Assembly (NCBI RefSeq): GCF_003667565.1
Contig: NZ_RCUX01000008.1
Location: 62,001-126,000 of the forward strand
Direction of reading: 5' to 3'
Length of the DNA: 64,000 nucleotides
Source: Mycetocola tolaasinivorans
GTDB lineage: Bacteria > Actinomycetota > Actinomycetes > Actinomycetales > Microbacteriaceae
Below the pieces are notes generated by a model that worked only from the letters and a program-made list of their open reading frames with translations, did no database searches and was not told the origin of the DNA. Within the stretch, counting starts at the first letter, position 1. Each line of letters begins with the position of its first letter. The translations under genes and the position numbers were made by a program. Below, in pieces: positions 1 to 7,872 of the stretch.

Positions 1-467
1 TGCCCACAGCAGCGAATCCCCCGATCCCCGATCCGACCTCACTCGAAACTGCCCAGCGGTTTCGACTCAACGTCGATCGACTTCGCCGCTCGCTGCGCCG
101 CATCGAGATCGTCGAGGAGTTGGGGCGCACCCACGAGGCAGTATTGAGTCTCGTGTTTCGGCAGGGGCCGCTAAGCATCGCCGATCTGGCGCGCCGCGAG
201 CAGATGCGGCCGCAGTCAATGGGCGCCGTGGTAGGCGACCTGGTGACACGCGAACTCGTGGCCAAGCAGCCCGACCCGCGGGATGGCCGGCGGGATCTCA
301 TCAGCCTCACCGAGGCCGGCCAGACGGTCCTGGACCGGGTCAACCAGGTTCGGGATCGCGACTTCGCTCTGATCCTGGACGGCGATCTCAGCGCCGAGGA
401 GCGCGACACCCTGCACCGAGCTGTCGAACTCATGGAGCGCGTGGCGTTTGGTCTTGATCGCGCATGA
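1..467 (+). CDS. MarR-family transcriptional regulator (5' end at window edge)
   Basis: Winged-helix DNA-binding repressor of the MarR type. The reading frame is open from base 3. The first two bases of the window are TG followed by CCC, so the start may be an ATG lying one base outside; a TTG at 120 would cut into the first helix. The wHTH runs through ISIADLARREQMRPQSM, then an acidic wing with DPRDGRRD and a long C-terminal dimerisation helix ending in LMERVAFGLD. The stop overlaps the next gene's start (ATGA at 464-467), so the two are translationally coupled. By its position it probably controls the adjacent MFS exporter; the ligand is unknown. Confidence 0.85.
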   Translation, partial: PTAANPPIPDPTSLETAQRFRLNVDRLRRSLRRIEIVEELGRTHEAVLSLVFRQGPLSIADLARREQMRPQSMGAVVGDLVTRELVAKQPDPRDGRRDLISLTEAGQTVLDRVNQVRDRDFALILDGDLSAEERDTLHRAVELMERVAFGLDRA

Positions 468-1867
468 CCACCCGCCCACAGACCGCGGCTGATCTTGCCC
501 GCGCCGAGTCGGTGGGGTTCAGCCCACGCTTTGCCATCCCCATCCTGATCGGCCCAGCCCTCAACCCGATCAACACCACGATGATCGCCGTCGCCCTCAC
601 CCCGATCGCGCACGCCGTGGGCGTGTCCGCGGCCACGGTGATCTGGCTGGTCGCCGGGCTCTATCTGGTGAGCGCCGTCAGTCAGCCCGCGATGGGCAAG
701 CTCGCGGACACCTTCGGTCCACGCCGCATCTACCTCTTCGGGCTGCTCATCGTGGCCGCCGCCGGGGTCATCCCGGTACTGGTGCCCACTTTTGGTGGCG
801 TCCTGATCGCCCGCCTGCTACTCGGCCTCGGCACCTCGGCCGCCTATCCGTCGGCGATGACGCTGATCTCGGATCAGTCGGCTCGCCTTGGTCGACCCGC
901 ACCGCAGGCGCTGCTCTCTGGCCTCTCAATTTCGAGCCTCGTGACGGCCTCGATCGGCCCGGTGCTCGGCGGCGTCCTGATTCACGCGTTCGGCTGGCAG
1001 TCCATCTTCCTGGTCAACATCCCGCTCGCGCTGATCGCACTGGTGCTCGCCGTCCTCTGGCTGCCCGCGGATCGCAGCCGCGTCCGTGCCCCGCGCACGG
1101 TCTCCGCCTGGCGGGCGATTGACCCGCCAGGGCTCGCCCTGTTCGCGATCACGATCGTTGCGCTCCTGCTGTTCCTTCTGGATCTGCGCAGCGAGCTGTT
1201 CTGGCTTATCCCCATTGCCGCCGGCGCCCTGATCGCCCTGATCTGGTGGGAGTACCGTGCCCGGGTGCCGTTTATCGACGTGCGCATGCTCGTGCACAAC
1301 GGGCCGCTCGCGCGCACCTACCTGCGACTCATGTTGGTCTTCACCGGCTCCTACCTCGTCGTGTACGCGATGAGCCAGTGGCTGCAGACGGACGTGGGGC
1401 TCGCGCCCTCCACCGCCGGCCTGTTCCAGATCCCGACGGCCATCGTCGCCGGGATCTGCTCGGTGCTGGTGGCGCGGGCTAAGCGCGTCCGGTTGCCGCT
1501 GATCATCTCGGCCGCGGCCTCAATGGTGGGCGGCCTGCTGCTCACCCTGCTCGCCTCGGATACGCCGTACTTCCTGATTCTGCTTGCCCTCGCGATCTTC
1601 GGTCTCCCGCAGGGTCTCGCCTCAATCTCGAACCAGGCGGCGCTCTACCGGCAGGCGCCGGAGGGGCAGATCGGAGTGGCCGCAGGGCTCTCCCGTACCT
1701 CCGTGCAGATGGGTGCCATCGTCGCTTCGAGCATCATCGGCATCGTTTTTGGCCAGGCACCGAGCGATGCGGGGCTCAATACCATCGGCTGGATCGTGGC
1801 CGCACTGACCGGCGCCGCGCTGGTTCTGACCATTCTCGACCGCTCGCTGCGCGCGCCCAAGCCGTAG
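464..1867 (+). CDS. MFS drug/metabolite exporter, DHA2 (EmrB/QacA) type
   Basis: A 467-residue integral membrane protein with roughly 12-14 hydrophobic segments. The MFS loop motif GKLADTFGPRR (about residues 75-85) follows TM2, and a motif-C-like glycine/proline stretch, IGPVLGGVLI (about 165-174), lies in TM5, which is typical of antiporter-type exporters. It starts with ATG inside the stop of the upstream MarR gene. This MarR/exporter pair is a common autoregulated resistance cassette. Export of toxic organic compounds driven by proton motive force is inferred from the family; the substrate cannot be read from the sequence. Confidence 0.87.
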   Translation: MTTRPQTAADLARAESVGFSPRFAIPILIGPALNPINTTMIAVALTPIAHAVGVSAATVIWLVAGLYLVSAVSQPAMGKLADTFGPRRIYLFGLLIVAAAGVIPVLVPTFGGVLIARLLLGLGTSAAYPSAMTLISDQSARLGRPAPQALLSGLSISSLVTASIGPVLGGVLIHAFGWQSIFLVNIPLALIALVLAVLWLPADRSRVRAPRTVSAWRAIDPPGLALFAITIVALLLFLLDLRSELFWLIPIAAGALIALIWWEYRARVPFIDVRMLVHNGPLARTYLRLMLVFTGSYLVVYAMSQWLQTDVGLAPSTAGLFQIPTAIVAGICSVLVARAKRVRLPLIISAAASMVGGLLLTLLASDTPYFLILLALAIFGLPQGLASISNQAALYRQAPEGQIGVAAGLSRTSVQMGAIVASSIIGIVFGQAPSDAGLNTIGWIVAALTGAALVLTILDRSLRAPKP

Positions 1868-1872
1868 CCGCG

Positions 1873-2859
1873 TTAGCTCACCCTCGCGCGGAACGCTCCC
1901 CGATAGGCGTTCGGCGAGGTGTGGAGGCGTTCGGCAAAGGCCTGGCGCAGGCTCGTTCCGGTACCAAATCCACTCTGTCTCGCCACCTCGTCGATACCGA
2001 GTTCGGTTTCTTCGAGGAGCTGCTGTGCCCGACGGAGGCGTTCGAGCCGCAGCCACTGACTCGGCGTGAGCGCATACTCGCGTTCGAAGCGGCGAATGAT
2101 CGTACGCACGCTCACGTGTGCGCGCGCGGCGAGGTCGCCCACGCTGATCCGCTCGCCCAGGTTTTCGCGTGCCCAGGTCACCACCGGCCCGAGGCTCTCG
2201 CCCGTGCACTCGGGCACCGGAATCGGCACGAACTGTGCCTGGTCGGCCGCGCGATGCGGGCTCATTACGAGGCCGCGGGCGAGCTCGTTGGCCACGGTAC
2301 TACCGTGATCACGCCGCACGATTTCGATGCAGAGGTCGATGGCGGCGGCGGTTCCGGCCGAGGTGAACACGCGATCCTGAACCGTGTAGAGCACGCGGGG
2401 ATCGACGTTTACCCGCGGATAACGCTCGGCGAGGGCATCGGCATAGCGCCAGTGGGTCGTTGCGATCTGGTCATCGAGCAGGCCCGCCTCTGCAAGGGTG
2501 AAGGCCCCGGTGCAGAGACCGACGATGCGCGTGCCGCGGGCGTGAGCGCGCTGAATCGCGGCCACGAGCACGGCGGGTGGCGGGTCATCGATGCGCTCCC
2601 CCGCGGGCACGATGATGGTGTCCGCGCGCTCGAGCTCTTCCAGGGTTTCGGTCTGGGCCGCAAAGTATCCACCGGCTATCGGGATCCGGCCGCCCTCGCC
2701 GATCGCGCTGGCGGTCACGGTGTACGCGGAGACGCCGTCGATCCGAACGTCACCAAACACCTCGGCCGGGATCGCGAGATCAAACAGCCCCACGCCGGGC
2801 GGCACCGCCACCGCAACCCGATGGGGTGCGATGGCGGTGCTTCGAATGGCGGCGCGCAC
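1873..2859 (-). CDS. GlxA-like AraC-family regulator with N-terminal DJ-1/PfpI domain
   Basis: A 328-residue regulator. Residues about 10-175 form a DJ-1/PfpI (glutamine amidotransferase-like) domain beginning with VAVAVPPGVGLFDLAIPAEV and carrying the nucleophile-elbow-like GLCTGAFTLAEAGLL. Residues about 215-310 are an AraC double HTH (ISVGDLAARAHVSVRTIIRRF, then IDEVARQSGFGTGTSLRQAF). The frame stays open far upstream, but the upstream part is antisense-like. The GTG at 2859 fits best because it shares one base with the stop of the SMR gene (TAGTG). It is the last gene of a three-gene operon with two SMR efflux subunits and probably regulates it. Confidence 0.87.
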   Translation of the reverse strand: MRAAIRSTAIAPHRVAVAVPPGVGLFDLAIPAEVFGDVRIDGVSAYTVTASAIGEGGRIPIAGGYFAAQTETLEELERADTIIVPAGERIDDPPPAVLVAAIQRAHARGTRIVGLCTGAFTLAEAGLLDDQIATTHWRYADALAERYPRVNVDPRVLYTVQDRVFTSAGTAAAIDLCIEIVRRDHGSTVANELARGLVMSPHRAADQAQFVPIPVPECTGESLGPVVTWARENLGERISVGDLAARAHVSVRTIIRRFEREYALTPSQWLRLERLRRAQQLLEETELGIDEVARQSGFGTGTSLRQAFAERLHTSPNAYRGAFRARVS

Positions 2860-3200
2860 TAGCCGAGCGCCACGTGAGCCGTGGCGGAGCCCACCTCGAC
2901 GAGCACCACCCCGCCGATGATGAGCACAATGCCGAGTGACATGAGCGGCGTGAGCGCCTCCTTGAACAGGAACTTTGCGAGCACCGCGGTGATGGCCACA
3001 CCGCTCGCGGCCCAGATGCCGTACCCCACGCCGAGCGGCATGCCGGCGCTGAGCGACGCGGCAAACAGGGAGAACGCGGTCAGGTAGCCACCAACCACGA
3101 GGATGTACCAGCGGCGGCTGCCGTCCACCGCGGCGCGCAGGGAGGCCGTGGCGGCCACCTCGCTCAGCACGGCCAATCCGAGGAGTACTCCGGCGATCAT
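2859..3200 (-). CDS. SMR-family multidrug efflux subunit
   Basis: A 113-residue small multidrug resistance protein with four transmembrane helices. The essential membrane-embedded acidic residue of TM1 is Glu14 (VLSEVAATASL), and the TM3 signature is GYGIWAASGVAITA. Its ATG overlaps the stop of the upstream SMR gene by four bases, and its stop touches the GTG of the AraC-type regulator. Two adjacent, different SMR genes usually encode a heterodimeric transporter (EbrAB/YkkCD type). The substrate, either cationic drugs or guanidinium-like compounds, cannot be decided from the sequence. Confidence 0.9.
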   Translation of the reverse strand: MIAGVLLGLAVLSEVAATASLRAAVDGSRRWYILVVGGYLTAFSLFAASLSAGMPLGVGYGIWAASGVAITAVLAKFLFKEALTPLMSLGIVLIIGGVVLVEVGSATAHVALG

Positions 3201-3583
3201 GCGCGGGCCTCGGCAGCGCCGGTCTCGGCCGCGATGCGCGCGGCATTTTCGGCCGCCGTGTGGGCACGCTGCGAGCCGAGTTCAACCACCAGGACACCGG
3301 CGATGATGAGGAGGAGACCGCCGATCATCAGCGGCGTGAGCGGTTCACCGAACAGCAGCACCGAGGCGAGGGCGGTGAGGGCCACTCCGGTGGCACCCCA
3401 GATTCCGTAGGCGACGCCGAGCCCGAGCCCGAGCTTCAGAACGCGCGAGAGGAGATAGAACGAGGCGACGTAGCCGATCACGACGAGCGGATACCAGATG
3501 GGATGGGTCTGTGCGGCCTTCAGGCTTACCGAGGCGGTGACCTCGGTCAGAATCGCTGCGAGAAGCAGCAACCAGGTTTTCAT
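3197..3583 (-). CDS. SMR-family multidrug efflux subunit (partner)
   Basis: A 128-residue SMR protein starting with MKTWLLLLAAILTEV. The conserved Glu14 and the TM3 motif VAYGIWGATGVALTA are present. It has an Ala/Glu-rich C-terminal tail of about 20 residues (ENAARIAAETGAAEA) that the partner lacks; a longer tail on one subunit is a known asymmetry of paired SMRs. The frame is open further upstream, but that extension (about 44 residues) does not look like coding sequence, so the ATG at 3583 is chosen. It is the first gene of the SMR-SMR-AraC operon. Confidence 0.88.
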   Translation of the reverse strand: MKTWLLLLAAILTEVTASVSLKAAQTHPIWYPLVVIGYVASFYLLSRVLKLGLGLGVAYGIWGATGVALTALASVLLFGEPLTPLMIGGLLLIIAGVLVVELGSQRAHTAAENAARIAAETGAAEARA

Positions 3584-3737
3584 GTATGTGTGACTCCGAA
3601 GAAAACGATCCGGCGGAGTGCCGGATATCACCATCTCACCGCACCGCGGGCGTCCACACAATTGGCACGCACGCCACGATACGAAAGATTCACGCCATCG
3701 CCACACGCACGCCACACTACGGCGGGGTCACCGGCGG

Positions 3738-4238
3738 TTATTCCGCGGCACCCTGCACAGCGCCCTCCGCAGCGCCCTCCGTAGCGACGATGGACGCCCG
3801 AGGCGGGGCGGCCCGGTTGAGCGGGCCGAGGAGATCGGCGAGCTGCTGCGAATCGGCGAGGTATCGATCATAGGGGAACCCCTCGCGGATGAGCCACTCG
3901 CGCAGCTGCCCGGCGATCGCGGCACCGGAGTCATGGAAGTGACGCAGCCCCTCCGCGGTAGCGGTGGCGAGGCGCCTGCGCGCGTGCGTCGGATCGACCA
4001 CGATGTCGACAAGGCCCTCATCGCGGAGAGCGCGCAAGGCCCGGGACATCGCGGCCTCCGAGAGCCCTACCGAGTCGGCGAGCTCGCGCTGTGTCATGCC
4101 CGGGGCTTCCTCAAGCGTGCCGATGATTCGGATCTGCGTGTAGGTCAGCTGGCCGGGGCCGGAGGCAATGCGCCGCCGCGCGAGGTCTCCAAACGTCGCG
4201 ACGACGCGGTGCAGCAGGTCGGCAAGTCCATCATCCAT
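3738..4238 (-). CDS. MarR-family transcriptional regulator
   Basis: A MarR repressor of about 166 residues. The wHTH is clear: MTQRELADSVGLSEAAMSRA, then ALRDEGLVDIVVDPTHARRR as the wing. The C-terminus ends in an Ala/Gly/Glu repeat (EGAAEGAVQGAAE) not typical of the family. There are two in-frame ATGs (4253 and 4238). The inner one is preferred because it has a weak GGTGG upstream and lies farther from the operator at 4264-4285. It is divergent from the membrane operon starting at 4295, and the shared palindromic operator suggests it represses both itself and that operon. Confidence 0.87.
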   Translation of the reverse strand: MDDGLADLLHRVVATFGDLARRRIASGPGQLTYTQIRIIGTLEEAPGMTQRELADSVGLSEAAMSRALRALRDEGLVDIVVDPTHARRRLATATAEGLRHFHDSGAAIAGQLREWLIREGFPYDRYLADSQQLADLLGPLNRAAPPRASIVATEGAAEGAVQGAAE

Positions 4239-4263
4239 GCCACCAGCATACACGAGTCTTGCG

Positions 4264-4285
4264 CTTGCAATATTGCATATGCAAG
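4264..4285. promoter_or_regulatory. Candidate MarR operator, two overlapping palindromes
   Basis: Between the divergent marR gene and the membrane operon lies CTTGCAATATTGCATATGCA followed by AG. It contains two interleaved palindromes that share half-sites: TGCAATATTGCA (12 bp, perfect) and TTGCATATGCAA (12 bp, perfect). TTGC(A/T)n-GCAA dyads are typical MarR-family sites. The site ends nine bases before the ATG at 4295, so a bound repressor would block initiation in both directions. Confidence 0.65.
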
Positions 4286-4294
4286 ACTGAAATC

Positions 4295-4819
4295 ATGTCA
4301 AACACACGGTATCTGCTCGAAACGTCCCTCCCCCTGCTCTGGCTCCTGATCGCGACCATCGGGGCGAGCGTCCACTCCGCACGCTCCACGAAACTCACCC
4401 GACTCGAGATCTGGCAGCGCTGGTGGGCGATCGCCGCCCTGAGCTGCGGAAGCCTCTGGATGACGCTCTCGTTCCTCGCTATCCCGGACATCATGGCCAC
4501 CGCGATCGGGTTCTCAGACACCCCATTCGTCACCGAGATTGCGTTCGCCAACCTCGCGCTCGCGATCGGCGGTTTCCGCGCCATCCACGCCGGACCCCGC
4601 GAGCGCATCACGATCGGACTGATGGCCGGCATGTTCCTCTGGGGCGCCATTCTCGGGCACGTGTTCCAGTCGCTCGCCCACGGCAACTGGGAGCCGGGGA
4701 ACACCGGTGGCGTGCTGCTCTATGACGCCCTGATCCCTGCCGTCATGATCGCCCTCGCGGTGCGCGATTCCCGGAAGCGTGGGGCCTCGCGGCGCGAGGC
4801 GCAGCGGGTACTCGGATGA
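4295..4819 (+). CDS. Conserved membrane protein (DUF6790-like)
   Basis: A 174-residue polytopic protein with about four to five hydrophobic helices. Helix 1 is LLWLLIATIGASVHSA; helix 3 includes FANLALAIGGFRAI; helix 4 includes GLMAGMFLWGAILGHVF. A polar stretch with HGNWEPGNTG precedes a last helix. The pattern resembles DUF6790 membrane proteins, from memory only. Start ATG 4295 is preferred over an ATG at 4259 because the longer version would translate through the palindromic operator. It is the first gene of an operon with the TMEM175-type channel (ATGA overlap at 4816-4819). Confidence 0.7.
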   Translation: MSNTRYLLETSLPLLWLLIATIGASVHSARSTKLTRLEIWQRWWAIAALSCGSLWMTLSFLAIPDIMATAIGFSDTPFVTEIAFANLALAIGGFRAIHAGPRERITIGLMAGMFLWGAILGHVFQSLAHGNWEPGNTGGVLLYDALIPAVMIALAVRDSRKRGASRREAQRVLG

Positions 4820-5460
4820 GCCGGCTGATCCCAACCCGGCGCGGACTCGACCGCCTGATCAATTTCTCTGACGCGACGGTCGCGATCGCGATCACGCTGC
4901 TCCTCCTGCCGCTGGTGGACGCGGCAGCCGATGCGCGCGCCGATCACGTATGGGAGTTCCTTGCGGAGCATCGGGGCACCCTGATCGCTTTCGTGGTGAG
5001 CTTCGCGGTGATCGCCCGAATGTGGACGATGCACCACCGGCTCTTCGAGGTGGTGCGCTCCTACTCCCCCACGCTGATGCGCATCAACCTGGTGTGGCTC
5101 GCGAGCATCGCGTTCCTTCCCTTCGCCTCGAACATGCTCGCGGCGGCCGGGCAGAGCGCGGCCGCACGCGTCATGTACATCGGGACGATCGCCGTGTCGA
5201 GCCTCATGTTTGCCCTGATGGAGGCCCGCGTTTTGCGCGATCCCGCACTGCGCACGGATGAGGGCCGCGGGGAACTGCGCCCGGCAAACAGTTGGCTCAC
5301 CTTCGGCGCGGTCTTGCTCGCCCTCATCCTCACCATCGCCGTGCCGACACCCGGCATCTGGTGGCTCCTCCTTCTCGTTCCCGCCGGTTGGGCGTCGGAC
5401 ATCATCGAGCGGCGCGGGCGTCGCGCCCGATGGACAGACCAGGCCGACACCACGGCTTAG
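4816..5460 (+). CDS. TMEM175-family (DUF1211) potassium-channel-like membrane protein
   Basis: A 214-residue protein with six predicted helices. TM1 carries the family hallmark RLINFSDATVAIAIT (about residues 13-27), in which FSD lines the pore of bacterial TMEM175 channels. Further helices are LIAFVVSFAVIARMW, LVWLASIAFLPFASNML and a C-terminal WWLLLLVPAGWASDI. Potassium leak conductance is inferred from the family. It is coupled to the upstream membrane protein by an ATGA overlap, and its stop codon overlaps the stop of the convergent MFS gene (TTAG at 5457-5460). Confidence 0.83.
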   Translation: MSRLIPTRRGLDRLINFSDATVAIAITLLLLPLVDAAADARADHVWEFLAEHRGTLIAFVVSFAVIARMWTMHHRLFEVVRSYSPTLMRINLVWLASIAFLPFASNMLAAAGQSAAARVMYIGTIAVSSLMFALMEARVLRDPALRTDEGRGELRPANSWLTFGAVLLALILTIAVPTPGIWWLLLLVPAGWASDIIERRGRRARWTDQADTTA

Positions 5461-6728
5461 CGAGCCACTCGGGGTCCGCGAAACCGTGGGTGCAGCAGCA
5501 CAAACACGAGCACCAGCGCGCAGACGCTCGCACCCACGATCAGCGGCAGCGGCGGCCACCAGGCGTAAAACAGGGTGGCGAGCGTGGGCGTCAGCACGAA
5601 GGTAAGCGCGTTGTTCGCGGCCACGAGGCCGGCAATGCCGCCCTGTTCCTCGGCGGACATCAGCAGCGAGGGCCCGGCGGTGTATCCCGGCATCGCCAGG
5701 CCGAGTCCCAACCCGATGAGGAACAGCGCCAGGATCAGCGCGGCCATCCCCGCACTGGGAATGAGGAGCAGGAACCCGGCGAGCGCCCCGGCTGCCCCCA
5801 CGCGCAGCAGCGTGCCGGGCATCCAGTTCAGGCGGGGCACGATGACGGCCTGGGCGGCCACCATGCCCACGCCCGCGGCCAGCAGTGCGGCACCGGAGAC
5901 GGCGGCGGTTCCACCGGCGTTCAGAGCGAAGCGGTCCTGCACGAGGAACCCGGTGAGGATCTGAACGAATCCGAGCCCGGTAAACAGGCCAAATCCGGCC
6001 AGGAGGAACGGCCAGGCGCGCGGATCAAACGGGCTCACCCGCGGCGGATTCGCCACCAGCTCGTGCTTCTCCTCGCGGCGCAGGAACACCGCAACCGCAG
6101 CGAGCCCGAGGGCGATCATGACGGGCACACACAGCAGCGGCACCATCAGCCCAAACCCGGCGAGTGCTCCCCCGGCCACGGCACCCCCGATCATCGCGAG
6201 CCCCTGGGCAGCTCCTACGCCCGCCATACCGCGCACGCGCGCCTCGGGTGTGGTGGTGACGTCGGCGATGTACGCCTGGGCGGTGGGCGGCACCGCGGCG
6301 ATCGCGAGCCCGAACAGCAGGCCGCGCGTCACGAGGAACAGCACAAACAGGCCGGTTCCGGTGAGGATGCCGCGCATGCCGAGGTGGGCGAGCAGCGCAA
6401 ACAGTGCCATCGCGCCCACCGCGGTACCCATGGCCGCGAGGAGCACGGGTTTGCGACCACGCGAGAGTGAGGCGCGACCCCAGAACTGACTGCTCACCAC
6501 CACGCAGATTGCAGCGAGGCTGATCATCACGCCCACCTGCCATTCGGCGAGCCCCACCTCGCGGGAGAGTGGCGCGATGATCGGATTGAGCGTCATCTGC
6601 CCGAGGAACACGAGGAACACCGCGCTCAGGACGAGGGGCACCTGCGGGGCCGGGGCGGTGGGGCGAGAAGACGTGGGTAGTGAAGACGTGGGTTGGCTGG
6701 GCGGAGTATCCGCGACCGAGGGCTGCAT
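5457..6728 (-). CDS. MFS exporter, DHA1 type
   Basis: A 423-residue 12-TM transporter. A Ser/Thr/Pro-rich cytoplasmic N-terminus (about 30 residues) precedes TM1 (VPLVLSAVFLVFLGQM). The loop after TM2 reads SQFWGRASLSRGRKPVLL, matching MFS motif A loosely. TM5 has GVGAAQGLAMIGGAVAGGALAGF, a glycine-rich motif C that marks antiporters. It is divergent from a TetR regulator at 6821, a classical repressor/exporter pair. The substrate is unknown, most likely a hydrophobic drug or signalling compound. Confidence 0.87.
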   Translation of the reverse strand: MQPSVADTPPSQPTSSLPTSSRPTAPAPQVPLVLSAVFLVFLGQMTLNPIIAPLSREVGLAEWQVGVMISLAAICVVVSSQFWGRASLSRGRKPVLLAAMGTAVGAMALFALLAHLGMRGILTGTGLFVLFLVTRGLLFGLAIAAVPPTAQAYIADVTTTPEARVRGMAGVGAAQGLAMIGGAVAGGALAGFGLMVPLLCVPVMIALGLAAVAVFLRREEKHELVANPPRVSPFDPRAWPFLLAGFGLFTGLGFVQILTGFLVQDRFALNAGGTAAVSGAALLAAGVGMVAAQAVIVPRLNWMPGTLLRVGAAGALAGFLLLIPSAGMAALILALFLIGLGLGLAMPGYTAGPSLLMSAEEQGGIAGLVAANNALTFVLTPTLATLFYAWWPPLPLIVGASVCALVLVFVLLHPRFRGPRVAR

Positions 6729-6820
6729 GGAGACCTTTCATTCGGGGTGTGTACTCGGTACGCTAGATCCACGCTCGCCAATTATGCAAAGGCGTTCTCG
6801 AAATTATTTGGACGGTATTT
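6729..6820. promoter_or_regulatory. Divergent promoter region of the TetR/MFS pair
   Basis: This 92-bp interval separates the MFS exporter from the TetR regulator and must carry both promoters. A short imperfect dyad, GTGTAC-TCG-GTACGC, at about 6749-6763 is the only visible candidate operator. An A/T-rich stretch (about 6795-6820) precedes the TetR start. The dyad is weak evidence on its own. Confidence 0.35.
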
Positions 6821-7510
6821 ATGCCCACCCGTTCCCCCACGACAGGCTCCACGAACGGCCCCGCGCGCGGCCCGGGCCGGCCGGTATCGTTCAACCGCAA
6901 TCACGTCCTGGACGTGGCCGGCACGATGCTCATGAACGGCGGCATCGAGGGGTTGACCATGCGCCGCCTGGCGAGCGGCGCGGGCACCACGCTCGCGGCG
7001 ATCTATCGCCACCTCGGCGATAAGGAGGGCGTGCTCAGCGCGGTGCTCGATCGCTTCTCCGAGGACATCCCCCGCACCCCGCTCACCGGCACCCCGCAGG
7101 ACCGCATGCTCGCGATCGGCCAGGGCATCTACGCGGTGCTCGTCACCCGCGCCTGGATCGTCGACATTCTCCGCCGCGGCGGCAGCACCGGCACCGGCGC
7201 TCTGTGGTTCGCCGAGGAGTACATCGCCGCGGCCGAAGAACTCGGGGCGCACCCGATCGACGCCCTGAACTCCTATCGCGCGCTCTGGAACTACGTCCTC
7301 GGCGCACTCCTCACCCGCGTCGAACCAGAGCAGACCCTCGAACTCGACACCCCGCTCGCCCGCAAGATCCTCGCCGCCGCCGAACGCGACGGCCTCACCC
7401 GCGTCACCACCTACGTGGGCGCACCCCGCGGCACCTCCGAACGACTCTTCCGACGCGGGCTGATCGCGGTGGTCGCGGGGTTAGCGGCGCAGTGCCGGGG
7501 GAAACAGTAA
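6821..7510 (+). CDS. TetR-family transcriptional regulator
   Basis: A 229-residue regulator. The N-terminal HTH spans about residues 25-75: HVLDVAGTMLMNGGIEGL, then TMRRLASGAGTTLAAIYRHL and GDKEGVLSAV, the standard TetR order. The C-terminal ligand domain contains a TetR_C-like helix set with WIVDILRRGG and LWNYVLGALLTRVEP. Codon use matches the chromosome, and the gene marks the last ordinary gene before the A+T-richer island. It probably represses the divergent MFS exporter and itself. Confidence 0.87.
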   Translation: MPTRSPTTGSTNGPARGPGRPVSFNRNHVLDVAGTMLMNGGIEGLTMRRLASGAGTTLAAIYRHLGDKEGVLSAVLDRFSEDIPRTPLTGTPQDRMLAIGQGIYAVLVTRAWIVDILRRGGSTGTGALWFAEEYIAAAEELGAHPIDALNSYRALWNYVLGALLTRVEPEQTLELDTPLARKILAAAERDGLTRVTTYVGAPRGTSERLFRRGLIAVVAGLAAQCRGKQ

Positions 7511-7872
7511 TCCCGACGGCAGTTGATTTGCAATAAGCGGCCGTTCTCATAATCTCGCAGCTGCTTTGCATGCGTTCCTGCCGAAACCCTAGAGAGCCCC
7601 TTAGGCGATCAAGTCCATCGTGACGTCAGAATCGCCGATAAATAACATGACGTCAGACGTTTCAGAATGCTCGGCAAGGAGGAATGCAGTGAACCTTGAT
7701 TCTTGTGAAGCCCGGTTGCTTTTGACTATTCAGGCAAAATAGTAAGTTGCGGTCGACGCTTCCAGGACATTCCGAGGTTTGACAGGACCAATCTTCGCAT
7801 TCTTCGCACAGCGAATTGCTAGGTTTTGAACCTTGCGGACACGATAAATCGTCGTCCTAGGTTGTCAACGGA
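7511..7872. other. Gene-free left edge of the accessory island
   Basis: This 362-bp stretch carries no convincing long gene. Base composition shifts here from the GC-rich chromosome to the A+T-richer island. Two things stand out: a direct repeat of TGACGTCAGA at 7621-7630 and 7648-7657 (27-bp period, each containing the palindrome TGACGTCA), and a short ORF with a strong ribosome binding site at 7689-7742. No integrase remnant and no copy of the tRNA-Arg 3' end is visible. Confidence 0.6.
7689..7742 (+). CDS. Possible mini-ORF with strong Shine-Dalgarno (or 5' remnant of a lost gene)
   Basis: A GTG at 7689 opens a 17-codon ORF (MNLDSCEARLLLTIQAK) ending in TAG. It is preceded by AAGGAGG at about 7676-7682 with a seven-base spacer, one of the best ribosome binding sites in the window. 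It could be a leader peptide, a small protein, or the first codons of a gene truncated when the island formed. Nothing in the peptide is recognisable. Confidence 0.25.
   Translation: MNLDSCEARLLLTIQAK

Noticed and set aside
2862-3297. N-terminal extension of the AraC-type regulator
   Set aside because: The open frame upstream of 2859 is out of register with the SMR gene on the same strand and has an Arg-rich, non-coding appearance.
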